Shown here: one piece after another, positions 1 to 7,260 of the stretch
Numbering within the stretch: the stretch's first letter is position 1
How the letters are laid out: each line of letters begins with the position of its first letter
Source of the DNA: Enterococcus pallens ATCC BAA-351
Lineage (GTDB): Bacteria; Bacillota; Bacilli; Lactobacillales; Enterococcaceae
Length of the DNA stretch: 64,000 nucleotides
Direction of reading: 5' to 3'
NCBI RefSeq assembly: GCF_000407485.1
Contig: NZ_ASWD01000002.1
Span: forward strand, 1,116,001 to 1,180,000
Notes under the pieces: model-generated
What the model was told of the DNA's origin: nothing
Database searches by the model: none
Seen by the model: only the letters and a program-made list of their open reading frames with translations
Program-made: the position numbers and the translations under genes

Positions 1-587
1 GCAATTGGTGCCTTCAAAAACTCAGCCAGCTTACGCGCACGGGTTACACCGCCGTGGTCAGGAGAGACAACAACTACATCATCGCCGCAAACCCCTTGTT
101 CAACAAAGTAATTAGCGATTAAAGGTGCCCCCATTAAATGGTCCACTGGAATATCAAAGAATCCTTGGATCTGTGAGGCATGCAAATCTAAGGTTAACAG
201 GCGCGTTGCTCCTGCTTTTTGGATCATGTTAGCGACTAATTTCGCTGTAATCGGTTCACGAGCACGAGCTTTTCGATCTTGACGTGCATAGCCATAATAA
301 GGCATTACTACGTTAATAGTTTTTGCACTTGCACGTTTTAGGGCATCAATCATGATTAATAGTTCCATCAAATTATCATTTACCGGACTACTGGTTGACT
401 GAATAACATAGACATGCGCACCACGAATACTTTCCTCGATGTTCACCTGAATTTCGCCATCGCTAAATTGTGTGACTGAGCTTTTTCCTAATTGCACACC
501 TACAGCTTCAGCAATTTTTTCTGCTAACGGACGATTCGAGTTCAAGGCAAAGATTTTCAATCTTGGATCAAAATACTGTTTTGACAT
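1..587 (-). CDS. prs: Ribose-phosphate pyrophosphokinase, 3' part missing
   Basis: Makes PRPP from ribose-5-phosphate and ATP in the cytoplasm, feeding purine, pyrimidine, His and Trp synthesis. The N-terminus begins [20 protein letters not shown]; further on are the family's [17 protein letters not shown] stretch, [10 protein letters not shown] and the metal/PRPP-site [12 protein letters not shown]. The ATG at 587 has a GGAGG five bases upstream. About 195 codons are present and the gene runs off the window's left edge, so the C-terminal PRPP loop is not visible. It lies downstream of glmU in the same direction, the classic glmU-prs pairing. Function is certain for the family; only completeness is unknown. 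Confidence 0.96.
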   Translation of the reverse strand, partial: MSKQYFDPRLKIFALNSNRPLAEKIAEAVGVQLGKSSVTQFSDGEIQVNIEESIRGAHVYVIQSTSSPVNDNLMELLIMIDALKRASAKTINVVMPYYGYARQDRKARAREPITAKLVANMIQKAGATRLLTLDLHASQIQGFFDIPVDHLMGAPLIANYFVEQGVCGDDVVVVSPDHGGVTRARKLAEFLKAPI

Positions 588-690
588 GGGTCCCTCCACT
601 TTCTTTTTGCATACGTTACCGATTATATACTATTTCAAGTAAAATACTAGTCATTTTTCTATAGGAAATCAAGCTATCTAGCTTAAAAAT

Positions 691-2058
691 TTAAAAAGGG
701 ATATGAGAGGCATAGCCTTCTTTATTCACTTGTCTAGCTCGAGCAATCGCCATATCTCCACTTTTTACGTCTTCTGTGATGGTAGAACCGGCTGCTGTAA
801 CACTGTTTGCCTCCAAATTAACTGGTGCAACTAAATTAGAGCCTGAACCGATAAACACATGATCCCCAACCGTTGTATGATGTTTGTTCTTGCCATCGTA
901 ATTAACAAAAACTACCCCACAACCGACATTGATATCTTTTCCTAACGTAGCATCACCAACATAAGTTAAATGCCCCACCTTAGTTTGTTCACCAATGGTT
1001 GCTTTTTTCGTTTCTACAAAATTTCCGATATGGGCATGTTCACCAATATCTGATTGCGGACGTAAATGAGCATACGGACCTACATCGGCATTTTTGCGAA
1101 CAATACTTTCTTCAACTACGGAAGATTTAATTTCAACGTTGTCTTCAATTGTACTGTCGACAATTTTTGAATGGGCACCGATTAGACAATCTTCCCCAAT
1201 AACAGTCTTTCCTTGCAGCTGAACACCTGGCTCAATCACTGTATCAGAACCAATTTCTACACCCGCATCAATATATGTGCTGGCAGGATCAATAAAGCTG
1301 ACACCATTGACCATGTGCATTTTATTAATACGTGCCCGCATGATTTCATTTGCTTTAGCTAAAGCAATACGATCGTTCACACCTAGAGATTCCTCGAAGT
1401 CCTCTGTTTGATAAGCCGCTACGGTTTTGTCTTCACTTTTTAGGATTTCGACAATATCGGTTAAATAATACTCACCTTGTGCATTATTGGTTCCAATTTT
1501 TGCCAAAGCTTCAAATAATGCTTGGTTGTCAAAGCAGTAAGTGCCAGTATTGATCTCTTGTACTCGAGCTTCTTCAAGAGTCGCATCCTTTTGTTCAACA
1601 ATCTTTTCCACGATGCCTACATGATCACGTAAAATCCGGCCATAGCCAGTTGGATCTTCAGCATGCGCAGTTAAAATGGTGGCACTAGCCTTTTTACCTT
1701 GATGATAATCAAATAAATTGTCTAAGGTTTGGGTTGTTAATAGAGGTGTATCTCCACTAATGACTAAGGTTGTACCACTTTTATCCTTTAGAAATTCAGC
1801 TGCCTGCAATACTGCATGGCCTGTTCCCAATTGCTCTGCCTGCAGCGCATATTGACTGCGTTCACCTAGCTGTGCCTTTACCTTTTCGGCGCCGTGTCCT
1901 ACAATTGTTACGATTTCTTTCGGGCTGGTTTCAATCACTCGTTCGATGATGTGTTCTACCATCGGTTTGCCTGCTACTGGATGCAACACTTTATAAAGCT
2001 TTGACTTCATACGGGTTCCTTTACCCGCAGCCAAAATAATGGCGTATCGATTTTCCAA
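691..2058 (-). CDS. glmU: Bifunctional GlcN-1-P acetyltransferase / GlcNAc-1-P uridyltransferase
   Basis: Makes UDP-GlcNAc for peptidoglycan in two steps. The N-terminal uridyltransferase domain carries [12 protein letters not shown] (residues 9-20). The C-terminal half is a left-handed beta-helix of hexapeptide repeats with acetyl-CoA site residues, including [15 protein letters not shown] chose the TTG at 2058 (455 aa): AGGAG lies eight bases before it, whereas it directly abuts the upstream GTG at 2067. The resulting [14 protein letters not shown] fits relatives. It follows purR after about 100 bp and precedes prs, so a purR-glmU-prs order is present. Length and motifs are normal. Confidence 0.96.
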   Translation of the reverse strand: MENRYAIILAAGKGTRMKSKLYKVLHPVAGKPMVEHIIERVIETSPKEIVTIVGHGAEKVKAQLGERSQYALQAEQLGTGHAVLQAAEFLKDKSGTTLVISGDTPLLTTQTLDNLFDYHQGKKASATILTAHAEDPTGYGRILRDHVGIVEKIVEQKDATLEEARVQEINTGTYCFDNQALFEALAKIGTNNAQGEYYLTDIVEILKSEDKTVAAYQTEDFEESLGVNDRIALAKANEIMRARINKMHMVNGVSFIDPASTYIDAGVEIGSDTVIEPGVQLQGKTVIGEDCLIGAHSKIVDSTIEDNVEIKSSVVEESIVRKNADVGPYAHLRPQSDIGEHAHIGNFVETKKATIGEQTKVGHLTYVGDATLGKDINVGCGVVFVNYDGKNKHHTTVGDHVFIGSGSNLVAPVNLEANSVTAAGSTITEDVKSGDMAIARARQVNKEGYASHIPF

Positions 2059-2090
2059 AATAGTCACTCCTAATTTCGTAATCCTTCTTT

Positions 2091-2116
2091 GAATAAGTGT
2101 AGCTCACTACTTATTC
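2091..2116. repeat. Imperfect inverted repeat upstream of glmU
   Basis: GAATAAGT at 2091-2098 and ACTTATTC at 2109-2116 are perfect 8-bp inverted arms around a 10-base centre. No T-run follows on either strand, so this is not an obvious terminator. It lies between the purR terminator and the glmU ribosome-binding site and could be a promoter-proximal operator. It does not match the PurR box. Confidence 0.4.
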
Positions 2117-2130
2117 ATTTTCAATTGGCA

Positions 2131-2160
2131 ATAAAATAAGCAAGGAGCCCTTGCTTATTC
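2131..2160 (-). terminator. Intrinsic terminator after purR
   Basis: AATAAGCAAGG and CCTTGCTTATT form an 11-bp stem around a 3-base loop. On the minus strand a T-rich tail follows. The hairpin includes the purR stop codon, so glmU probably has its own promoter. Confidence 0.85.
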
Positions 2161-2973
2161 GTTGAAACAATTTCCTGGTACAACTGTAATCGTCTTAGTA
2201 CTGGTATCGACGTCTTTTACATATAATAATGAACGATAATCATTAATCGCACGTTCACCCTTGAAGCGTGACTCAGCAAATACGGTAATTCCCACTAATT
2301 CTGCTTCAAATTCTTCGATTAGACTCTTCATACCATTGACGGTACCGCCGCCCTTCATGAAATCATCCACGATCAACACCTTTGATCCACGTTTCAAGCT
2401 GCGTTTGGACAGCTCCATTTTTTCAATCCGTTCAGAGGAGCCTGACACATAGTTCACACTTACAGTGGAACCTTCCGTGATCTTCGAGTCGCGACGAACG
2501 ATGACAAAAGGCACGTTCAAATAATAAGAAACAGCCTGAGCGATCGGTACACCCTTGGTTGCTACAGTCATGACAGCATCCACTTCTTTATCCAAATATT
2601 GTGCGGCAATGATTCTTCCAACCATCCGCAGTAAATCTGGTTGTCCCAGCATGTCGGATAAATAAACGTAGCCGCCTGGCAGTAAACGATCCTCTTCTGA
2701 CAAACGATCAGCTAATGATTCAATATACTCCTTCGCTGCTTCTTGTGAAATACTTGGTGTATAAACAACACCGCCAGCTGCTCCCGGAATCGTTTCTAAA
2801 AAGCCAGTACCTCGTTCCTTAAAGGTCTTTTTAACAATTGCTAAGTCTTCACTGATGGATGATTTCGCTGAATGGTAACGGGCAGCAAAAAAAGTCAGTG
2901 GAATTAACGTATGGGGGTGTTCTAGTAAATACTGCGTTGTATCGATCAAACGCTCACTGCGACGAATTTTCAC
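2155..2973 (-). CDS. purR: Purine operon repressor PurR
   Basis: Gram-positive PurR, a winged-helix repressor of purine synthesis genes fused to a phosphoribosyltransferase-like effector domain that senses PRPP. The N-terminus MKIRRSERLIDTTQYLLEHP and the HTH around residues 25-55 are typical. The PRPP-binding signature VLIVDDFMKGGGT is at 199-211. The 272-aa length is normal. The start is a GTG with AGGAG ten bases upstream; nearby ATG and GTG codons are out of frame. It is the first gene of a purR/glmU/prs neighbourhood and ends in its own terminator. I did not see a clear PurBox inverted repeat nearby. Confidence 0.95.
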   Translation of the reverse strand: MKIRRSERLIDTTQYLLEHPHTLIPLTFFAARYHSAKSSISEDLAIVKKTFKERGTGFLETIPGAAGGVVYTPSISQEAAKEYIESLADRLSEEDRLLPGGYVYLSDMLGQPDLLRMVGRIIAAQYLDKEVDAVMTVATKGVPIAQAVSYYLNVPFVIVRRDSKITEGSTVSVNYVSGSSERIEKMELSKRSLKRGSKVLIVDDFMKGGGTVNGMKSLIEEFEAELVGITVFAESRFKGERAINDYRSLLYVKDVDTSTKTITVVPGNCFNE

Positions 2974-3087
2974 GTCATTTTCACTCCTATCCTAATCTAT
3001 CGTTACTCATTATAAGGGTTTAGCTCAAAAAATTCGAGCATTTTCTAGTTTTTGACAGAAAAAGTTCGGCTTTTCTAATAAATTGCA

Positions 3088-3120
3088 TAAAAAAAGAGGA
3101 GAAGCCTTCGCTTTCCTCTA
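3088..3120 (-). terminator. Intrinsic terminator of the zinc transport operon
   Basis: On the minus strand AGAGGAAAGC pairs with GCTTCTCCTCT and is followed by seven T. The stem overlaps the adcB stop codon. Confidence 0.85.
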
Positions 3121-3951
3121 ATCATTTTGATTTCTTTTTCGCTGAAGCATCATTTTCACCCGACGAAACACGTTCATCAGCAAGAACAGTCCGATAAAGC
3201 AAAGAGTAATGGTTGCCCCTGGTGGAATATCCATATAGAAGGAACCGGTCAATCCACTGATAATTCCCACCAAGCCAATGATCACACTAATCAGAATAAC
3301 GGCATTGAAGCTCTTGCCTGCCCGCATTCCAGTTGCTGCGGGAACAATCATGATTGCTGAAATCAATAACGCGCCGGCAATCGGAATCATTACTGCGATA
3401 GCGACCCCAGTTACTACATTGAAAATCATGGACATTAAGCGCACGGGTAAGCCGTCAACCGCTGCAATATCCTCATCAAAGGTTAAAACATACATCGGAC
3501 GTTTGAATAGGAGAAACAAAATACTAACTAATACGAACAAAGCGCCTAAAAATCCCACCTGCGGCCACGTAACCGTAATAATCGAACCAAACAAGTAAGA
3601 TTGAATACTAACGGCTGAGCTGCCAGGTGCCAGCTTCATTAGGACCAAAGCAATAGCTAAGCCAGCTGCCATCAAAATCGCAATGGATATTTCCGAATAG
3701 GAGCTGTACATATTCTGCAAATACTCCATAATAATTGCCGCAATTACCACAACCAGCAAGGTGGTTGCCGTTGGATTCAAATTTAAGAAAAATCCTAAGG
3801 CTACTCCAGCCAAGGAAACGTGGGACAAGGTATCTGCCATTAACGATTGGCGGCGAATAACCAAGAAAACTCCCAACATTGGGGCAATTCCGGCAATAAA
3901 AATCCCTGCCAAAAAGGCTCGGATCATGAATTCATATGAAAGCAGCGCCAT
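3118..3951 (-). CDS. adcB: Zinc ABC transporter permease
   Basis: Membrane permease of an ABC-3 family metal importer, 277 aa with about eight hydrophobic segments. The [25 protein letters not shown] region near residues 25-52 is typical of ZnuB/AdcB/MntC-type permeases. It is the last gene of adcA-adcC-adcB and overlaps adcC by 28 bp, implying translational coupling. The ATG has GGAGG seven bases upstream. Zinc rather than manganese is inferred from the His-rich binding protein and the Zur-like site ahead of the operon. Confidence 0.9.
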   Translation of the reverse strand: MALLSYEFMIRAFLAGIFIAGIAPMLGVFLVIRRQSLMADTLSHVSLAGVALGFFLNLNPTATTLLVVVIAAIIMEYLQNMYSSYSEISIAILMAAGLAIALVLMKLAPGSSAVSIQSYLFGSIITVTWPQVGFLGALFVLVSILFLLFKRPMYVLTFDEDIAAVDGLPVRLMSMIFNVVTGVAIAVMIPIAGALLISAIMIVPAATGMRAGKSFNAVILISVIIGLVGIISGLTGSFYMDIPPGATITLCFIGLFLLMNVFRRVKMMLQRKRNQND

Positions 3952-4604
3952 TGAGAATCCTCCTTCCGCACTAAGCGAATTTGCCGATCCACATAGCCCT
4001 TGATATCATCATGATCATGGGTAATCATTAAAATACTCTTTCCATGCTCGTGAGCACTGTGCTGCAGCAATTCGTAAAAATTGTTCCGAGAGCGTTCATC
4101 CATTCCCGTTGTCGGTTCATCTAGGATAAACAAATCTGGGTCATTGGCAAAAATCCGGGCTAAGCTGATCCGCTGTTTTTGCCCACCGGAGAGCTCACCA
4201 ACTCGTTTATGCCGCATGTTCCACATTCCGACAGCTTCCAACGCCTTTTTCACGTGAGCATGATCTCGCTCCGTTAATTTTTTAAACCATTTTCCATTAG
4301 GATAGCGGCCTGAGCTGACTAATTCCAAGACGGTACTGGGAAATCCAGCATTAAAGGAAGCAACTTGTTGAGGGATGTACCCCATTCTTAGTTTTTTTCC
4401 TTCCGTATTTTGTTTGGCAATTGTCACCTGACCGCTGCTTGGCTTCAACAGTCCTAGCGTAGCCTTAATCAGGGTAGACTTAGCTGCTCCGTTTTCACCA
4501 GTTAGAATGACAAATTCCCCTGGATCTACCTGATAGGAAACATTTTCCAGAACAGGTTCTTCATCGTAGTAAAAGGAAAGATTTTCTACTTTTATATAGG
4601 ACAT
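3924..4604 (-). CDS. adcC: Zinc ABC transporter ATP-binding protein
   Basis: Cytoplasmic ATPase that powers AdcAB uptake. Walker A is GENGAAKST, with Ala where most ABC proteins have Gly-Gly or Ser-Gly, as is common in AdcC/ZnuC. The signature motif is LSGGQKQR and Walker B is [13 protein letters not shown]. The ATG at 4604 is preferred (226 aa) because AAGGAGG sits seven bases upstream; the ATG two codons earlier is too close to it. The gene starts 19 bp after adcA and overlaps adcB. Confidence 0.92.
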   Translation of the reverse strand: MSYIKVENLSFYYDEEPVLENVSYQVDPGEFVILTGENGAAKSTLIKATLGLLKPSSGQVTIAKQNTEGKKLRMGYIPQQVASFNAGFPSTVLELVSSGRYPNGKWFKKLTERDHAHVKKALEAVGMWNMRHKRVGELSGGQKQRISLARIFANDPDLFILDEPTTGMDERSRNNFYELLQHSAHEHGKSILMITHDHDDIKGYVDRQIRLVRKEDSQWRCFHMNS

Positions 4605-4623
4605 TGCCATTCCTCCTTAATTC

Positions 4624-5556
4624 TTACTTGATACTTTCTTTCAGTGCGGAAAGATTTTTTTCCATCACCGTCAAATAGCTTTCCCCATCTTTGATTTGCT
4701 GATCGGTTAAGCTTTCCAATGGGTTTAACACCTCTAATTTAACGCCGGTTTCCTGTGATAAGGTTTCGGCAACTTTAGAAGAGGCATTTTCTTCAAAATA
4801 AATGACACTAACCTGGTTCTCGTCGACATAATGCTTCAACTCACTCAAACGAGCAGGCGAAGGTTCTTGATCTGGAGAAACACCTGCGATTGCTTCTTGT
4901 GTCAGCCCATATTGTTTCGCCAAGTAACCAAAGGCCGCGTGCTGAGTCACAAAGGTTTTATTGGATGCATCGGCAAAGGCTGTTTGATATTGCTGATCCA
5001 AGTCCTGCAATTTTTTAATATACGCTTCCGCATTTTTCTCAAAAGCTGCTTTATCGTCAGGGTATTTTTTGCTTAAATCGTCACGGATAGTTTCGACTTC
5101 TTTAATCGCCAAAACGGGGTCTAACCATACATGAGTATCAAGCTCGTGACTGTGATCGTGGCCTTCTTCCCCCTCTTCTTCTTCAGAACCTTCCATTAAA
5201 GAAATATTCTTAGAAGCTTCAATCACCGTCGTTTTCTTGTCATCCACGGTATCTGTCAGATTATCCACCCACGTTTCTAATTCGGGGCTGTTGTATACAA
5301 AAACATCTGATTCTGCAATCTTCGCTAAGTCCTTGGCTGATGGTTCATAATCATGAGGCTCTGTCCCCGCTGGAATCAGCAGCTCCACCTCTCCCTTATC
5401 ACCAACTACCTCCTTGGTAAATTCATACATCGGGTAAAAAGTCGTCATGACTTGTAGTTTATCATTCTTTGTCGCCTTTTGATCCTGTTGATTGCCACAG
5501 GCAGCTAGCAAGCCTACTGCAGCTATTGATGCTAAAAATAGAAGCGTTTTTTTCAT
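4624..5556 (-). CDS. adcA: Zinc-binding lipoprotein AdcA
   Basis: Substrate-binding lipoprotein anchored on the outer face of the membrane, delivering Zn2+ to AdcBC. The signal peptide ends in lipobox LLAAC with Cys20 as the lipidated residue. An acidic, histidine-rich loop (about 124-142) is followed by THVWLDPVLA; further family ligands are in TEPHDYEPS and TQHAAFGY. At 310 aa it lacks the C-terminal ZinT domain found in longer AdcA proteins. It is the first gene of the operon, with a promoter and Zur-like operator upstream. Manganese-type relatives normally lack the His loop, which supports zinc. Confidence 0.93.
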   Translation of the reverse strand: MKKTLLFLASIAAVGLLAACGNQQDQKATKNDKLQVMTTFYPMYEFTKEVVGDKGEVELLIPAGTEPHDYEPSAKDLAKIAESDVFVYNSPELETWVDNLTDTVDDKKTTVIEASKNISLMEGSEEEEGEEGHDHSHELDTHVWLDPVLAIKEVETIRDDLSKKYPDDKAAFEKNAEAYIKKLQDLDQQYQTAFADASNKTFVTQHAAFGYLAKQYGLTQEAIAGVSPDQEPSPARLSELKHYVDENQVSVIYFEENASSKVAETLSQETGVKLEVLNPLESLTDQQIKDGESYLTVMEKNLSALKESIK

Positions 5557-5592
5557 TTACTTCACACCTTTCAAATCCATTTGACCTAAAAT

Positions 5593-5621
5593 AATCTAAC
5601 AGATGTTTTTCTATCCGTCAA
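5593..5621 (-). promoter_or_regulatory. Promoter of adcACB
   Basis: On the minus strand TTGACG (5621-5616) and TAGATT (5598-5593) are separated by exactly 17 bp, about 37 bp before the adcA start. Both hexamers are close to the sigma-A consensus. Confidence 0.75.
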
Positions 5622-5628
5622 GACAAAG

Positions 5629-5641
5629 CGTAAATTTTACG
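5629..5641. promoter_or_regulatory. Zur-box-like operator
   Basis: CGTAAATTTTACG is an inverted repeat with 6-bp arms. It matches the outer CGTAA...TTACG of the Firmicutes Zur consensus at every outer position. It ends seven bases upstream of the -35 element, a position from which Zur could repress adcA when zinc is replete. Confidence 0.7.
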
Positions 5642-5757
5642 TTTTACCAAATAAAAAGCCCATCAAACCGTAAAATACATGTTAATACGTTCATATGATA
5701 GAAAGATAATATATTCTCCAGGTGTTATTTTTCTTATGTACCTTCCTGCCATAGACA

Positions 5758-5782
5758 GAAAAAAAGACCCACAAGTGGATCT
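5758..5782 (-). terminator. Intrinsic terminator after ispE
   Basis: Minus strand: AGATCCAC pairs with GTGGGTCT (one wobble) and is followed by seven T, at the very end of ispE. Confidence 0.8.
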
Positions 5783-6633
5783 TACTTTAAGGTTCTGACA
5801 AGGTAGACCTCATCACAGAACCCTTTTAATGCATTGTAAATATGTTGTGCTCTGGAATGCTTATGGCACAAGCCATAAACCGTTGGGCCGCTGCCGCTCA
5901 TCATCGCAGCATCTGCACCGTATCTCATCATCCGGTCTTTGATTCTTTGAATAATTGGGTGTTTCTTGATCGTTACAACTTCCATTGAATTCCCCAAATT
6001 TTCCGTCATCATCTGATAGTCTTGTGTTTCAATCGCCTTAATTAAAGCCGCAATGTTAGGATGGTACAAGTCCTCCATGACAATTTGCGAAAAGATACTG
6101 CGGGTGGAAACACTCATCCGCGGCTTCACCACCACTACCCAGCATTGGGGCATTGATGGCAGCAAGGTCACTTTTTCGCCAAAGCCTTCAACTAATGCAG
6201 TCTGACTATATACACAATAAGGAACATCCGAACCCACTTCTGCACCTAATGCAGCCAGCTCCTCCATTGATAGGCCCAGCTGCCATAAACGATTCACTGC
6301 CCGTAACGCAGCTGCTGAATCCGTTGAACCGCCGCCTAAACCTGCTGCAACCGGAATCTGCTTATGAATATTCACCTTTAATCCAGTGTCGATCTGGTAG
6401 CGATCCTTCACCAGCTCCAGTGCCTCATAAACATGGTTCTTCTTATCAGTGGGTAAAAATGCCTTATTGGTTTCGATGATAATTTTATTTTCAGGAATTT
6501 CCTCTAGATGTAAACGATCCGCCAGATCAATACTCGCCATAACCATTGATAATTCATGCAAGCCATCTGGACGTTTACCGAGAATGTCCAGGCCAAGATT
6601 GATCTTAGCTGGCGCTTTTTCCATGATCTCCAT
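5782..6633 (-). CDS. ispE: 4-diphosphocytidyl-2-C-methyl-D-erythritol kinase (GHMP kinase)
   Basis: Phosphorylates CDP-methylerythritol in the non-mevalonate isoprenoid pathway. GHMP-kinase motifs are clear: EKAPAKINLGLDILGKRPDG at the N-terminus, the ATP loop PVAAGLGGGSTDSAAALRA around 93-111 and the C-terminal MSGSGPTVYGL. Length (283 aa) is normal. Two in-frame ATGs are possible (6633 and 6624); I kept the first because relatives begin MEI. No other MEP-pathway gene lies in this window. Enterococci mainly use mevalonate, so ispE may be an orphan or part of a second pathway elsewhere. It is divergent from hsp20. Confidence 0.93.
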   Translation of the reverse strand: MEIMEKAPAKINLGLDILGKRPDGLHELSMVMASIDLADRLHLEEIPENKIIIETNKAFLPTDKKNHVYEALELVKDRYQIDTGLKVNIHKQIPVAAGLGGGSTDSAAALRAVNRLWQLGLSMEELAALGAEVGSDVPYCVYSQTALVEGFGEKVTLLPSMPQCWVVVVKPRMSVSTRSIFSQIVMEDLYHPNIAALIKAIETQDYQMMTENLGNSMEVVTIKKHPIIQRIKDRMMRYGADAAMMSGSGPTVYGLCHKHSRAQHIYNALKGFCDEVYLVRTLK

Positions 6634-6785
6634 TTTCTCACCTATTCGAATTTTTCACTAGGAAATTCTATCATAGCTCCTCGCAAAAGTATAGTTACTC
6701 CATTTTAGCATGCTTTTAATATTATCGGTTGAATATTTTCTCAGGAACGCTTACGATTAAAGAAAAAGGAAAGAAGGAGAGTATT

Positions 6786-7196
6786 ATGGCAGGACTGTTT
6801 CCTAAAAAAGATTGGTTGGACGGAGAAGAGTTAGTTGGAAAATTGTTAAGCAGCTTTGGCGAAGACCGAAAGTTAAATGTAGATGTGAAAGAATTTCCTG
6901 ATCGCTATGAAGTGAAAGCCGACTTACCTGGTTTTAGCAAAGAAGAGATTACTGTCGAATACGATAGTGAAATCCTAGCTATCTCAGCAGAGCATTCCGT
7001 GAGTAAAGAGGAAGAAGGCGACGATGGACGCTATTTGCGTAAAGAACGCTCGACTACTGCCCTGCGCCGCCAATTTGTCGTAAAAAATGTTGCAGAAGAC
7101 CAAATCACCGCCGCTTTTGAAATGGGTGTCCTTCATTTAACCTTACCTAAAATCGAAGCCGATCGACAAACTCGCAAAAAAATTGATATTCAATAA
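6786..7196 (+). CDS. Hsp20 / alpha-crystallin family small heat-shock protein
   Basis: ATP-independent holdase that binds unfolding proteins in the cytoplasm. The 136-aa product has an alpha-crystallin domain from about residue 33: FPDRYEVKADLPGFSKEEI, then a beta-rich segment, RYLRKERS, and the closing GVLHLTLPK. The start is the ATG at 6786 with AAGGAG six bases upstream; the frame stays open to a TTG at 6729 but no ribosome site supports it. It is a single gene between divergent ispE and convergent mprF. I found no CIRCE or CtsR box in the upstream 150 bp, so its control is unclear. Confidence 0.93.
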   Translation: MAGLFPKKDWLDGEELVGKLLSSFGEDRKLNVDVKEFPDRYEVKADLPGFSKEEITVEYDSEILAISAEHSVSKEEEGDDGRYLRKERSTTALRRQFVVKNVAEDQITAAFEMGVLHLTLPKIEADRQTRKKIDIQ

Positions 7197-7244
7197 AAAA
7201 ACGACCCCCAGAAGTTAGACCAAACATCTAACTTTTGGGGGTCG
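7195..7244 (-). terminator. Strong hairpin between hsp20 and mprF
   Basis: An 18-bp stem with one mismatch (7202-7219 with 7227-7244; arm core CGACCCCCAGAAGTTAGA). The T-run is on the minus-strand side, so it is a classic terminator for mprF. The hairpin alone may also slow transcription arriving from hsp20. Confidence 0.85.
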
Positions 7245-7260
7245 AGCCATTTAGAGCTTT

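Noticed and set aside
6729-6785. N-terminal extension of the Hsp20 gene from a TTG at 6729
   Set aside because: No ribosome site precedes it, while the ATG at 6786 has AAGGAG at good spacing and gives a standard Hsp20 start.
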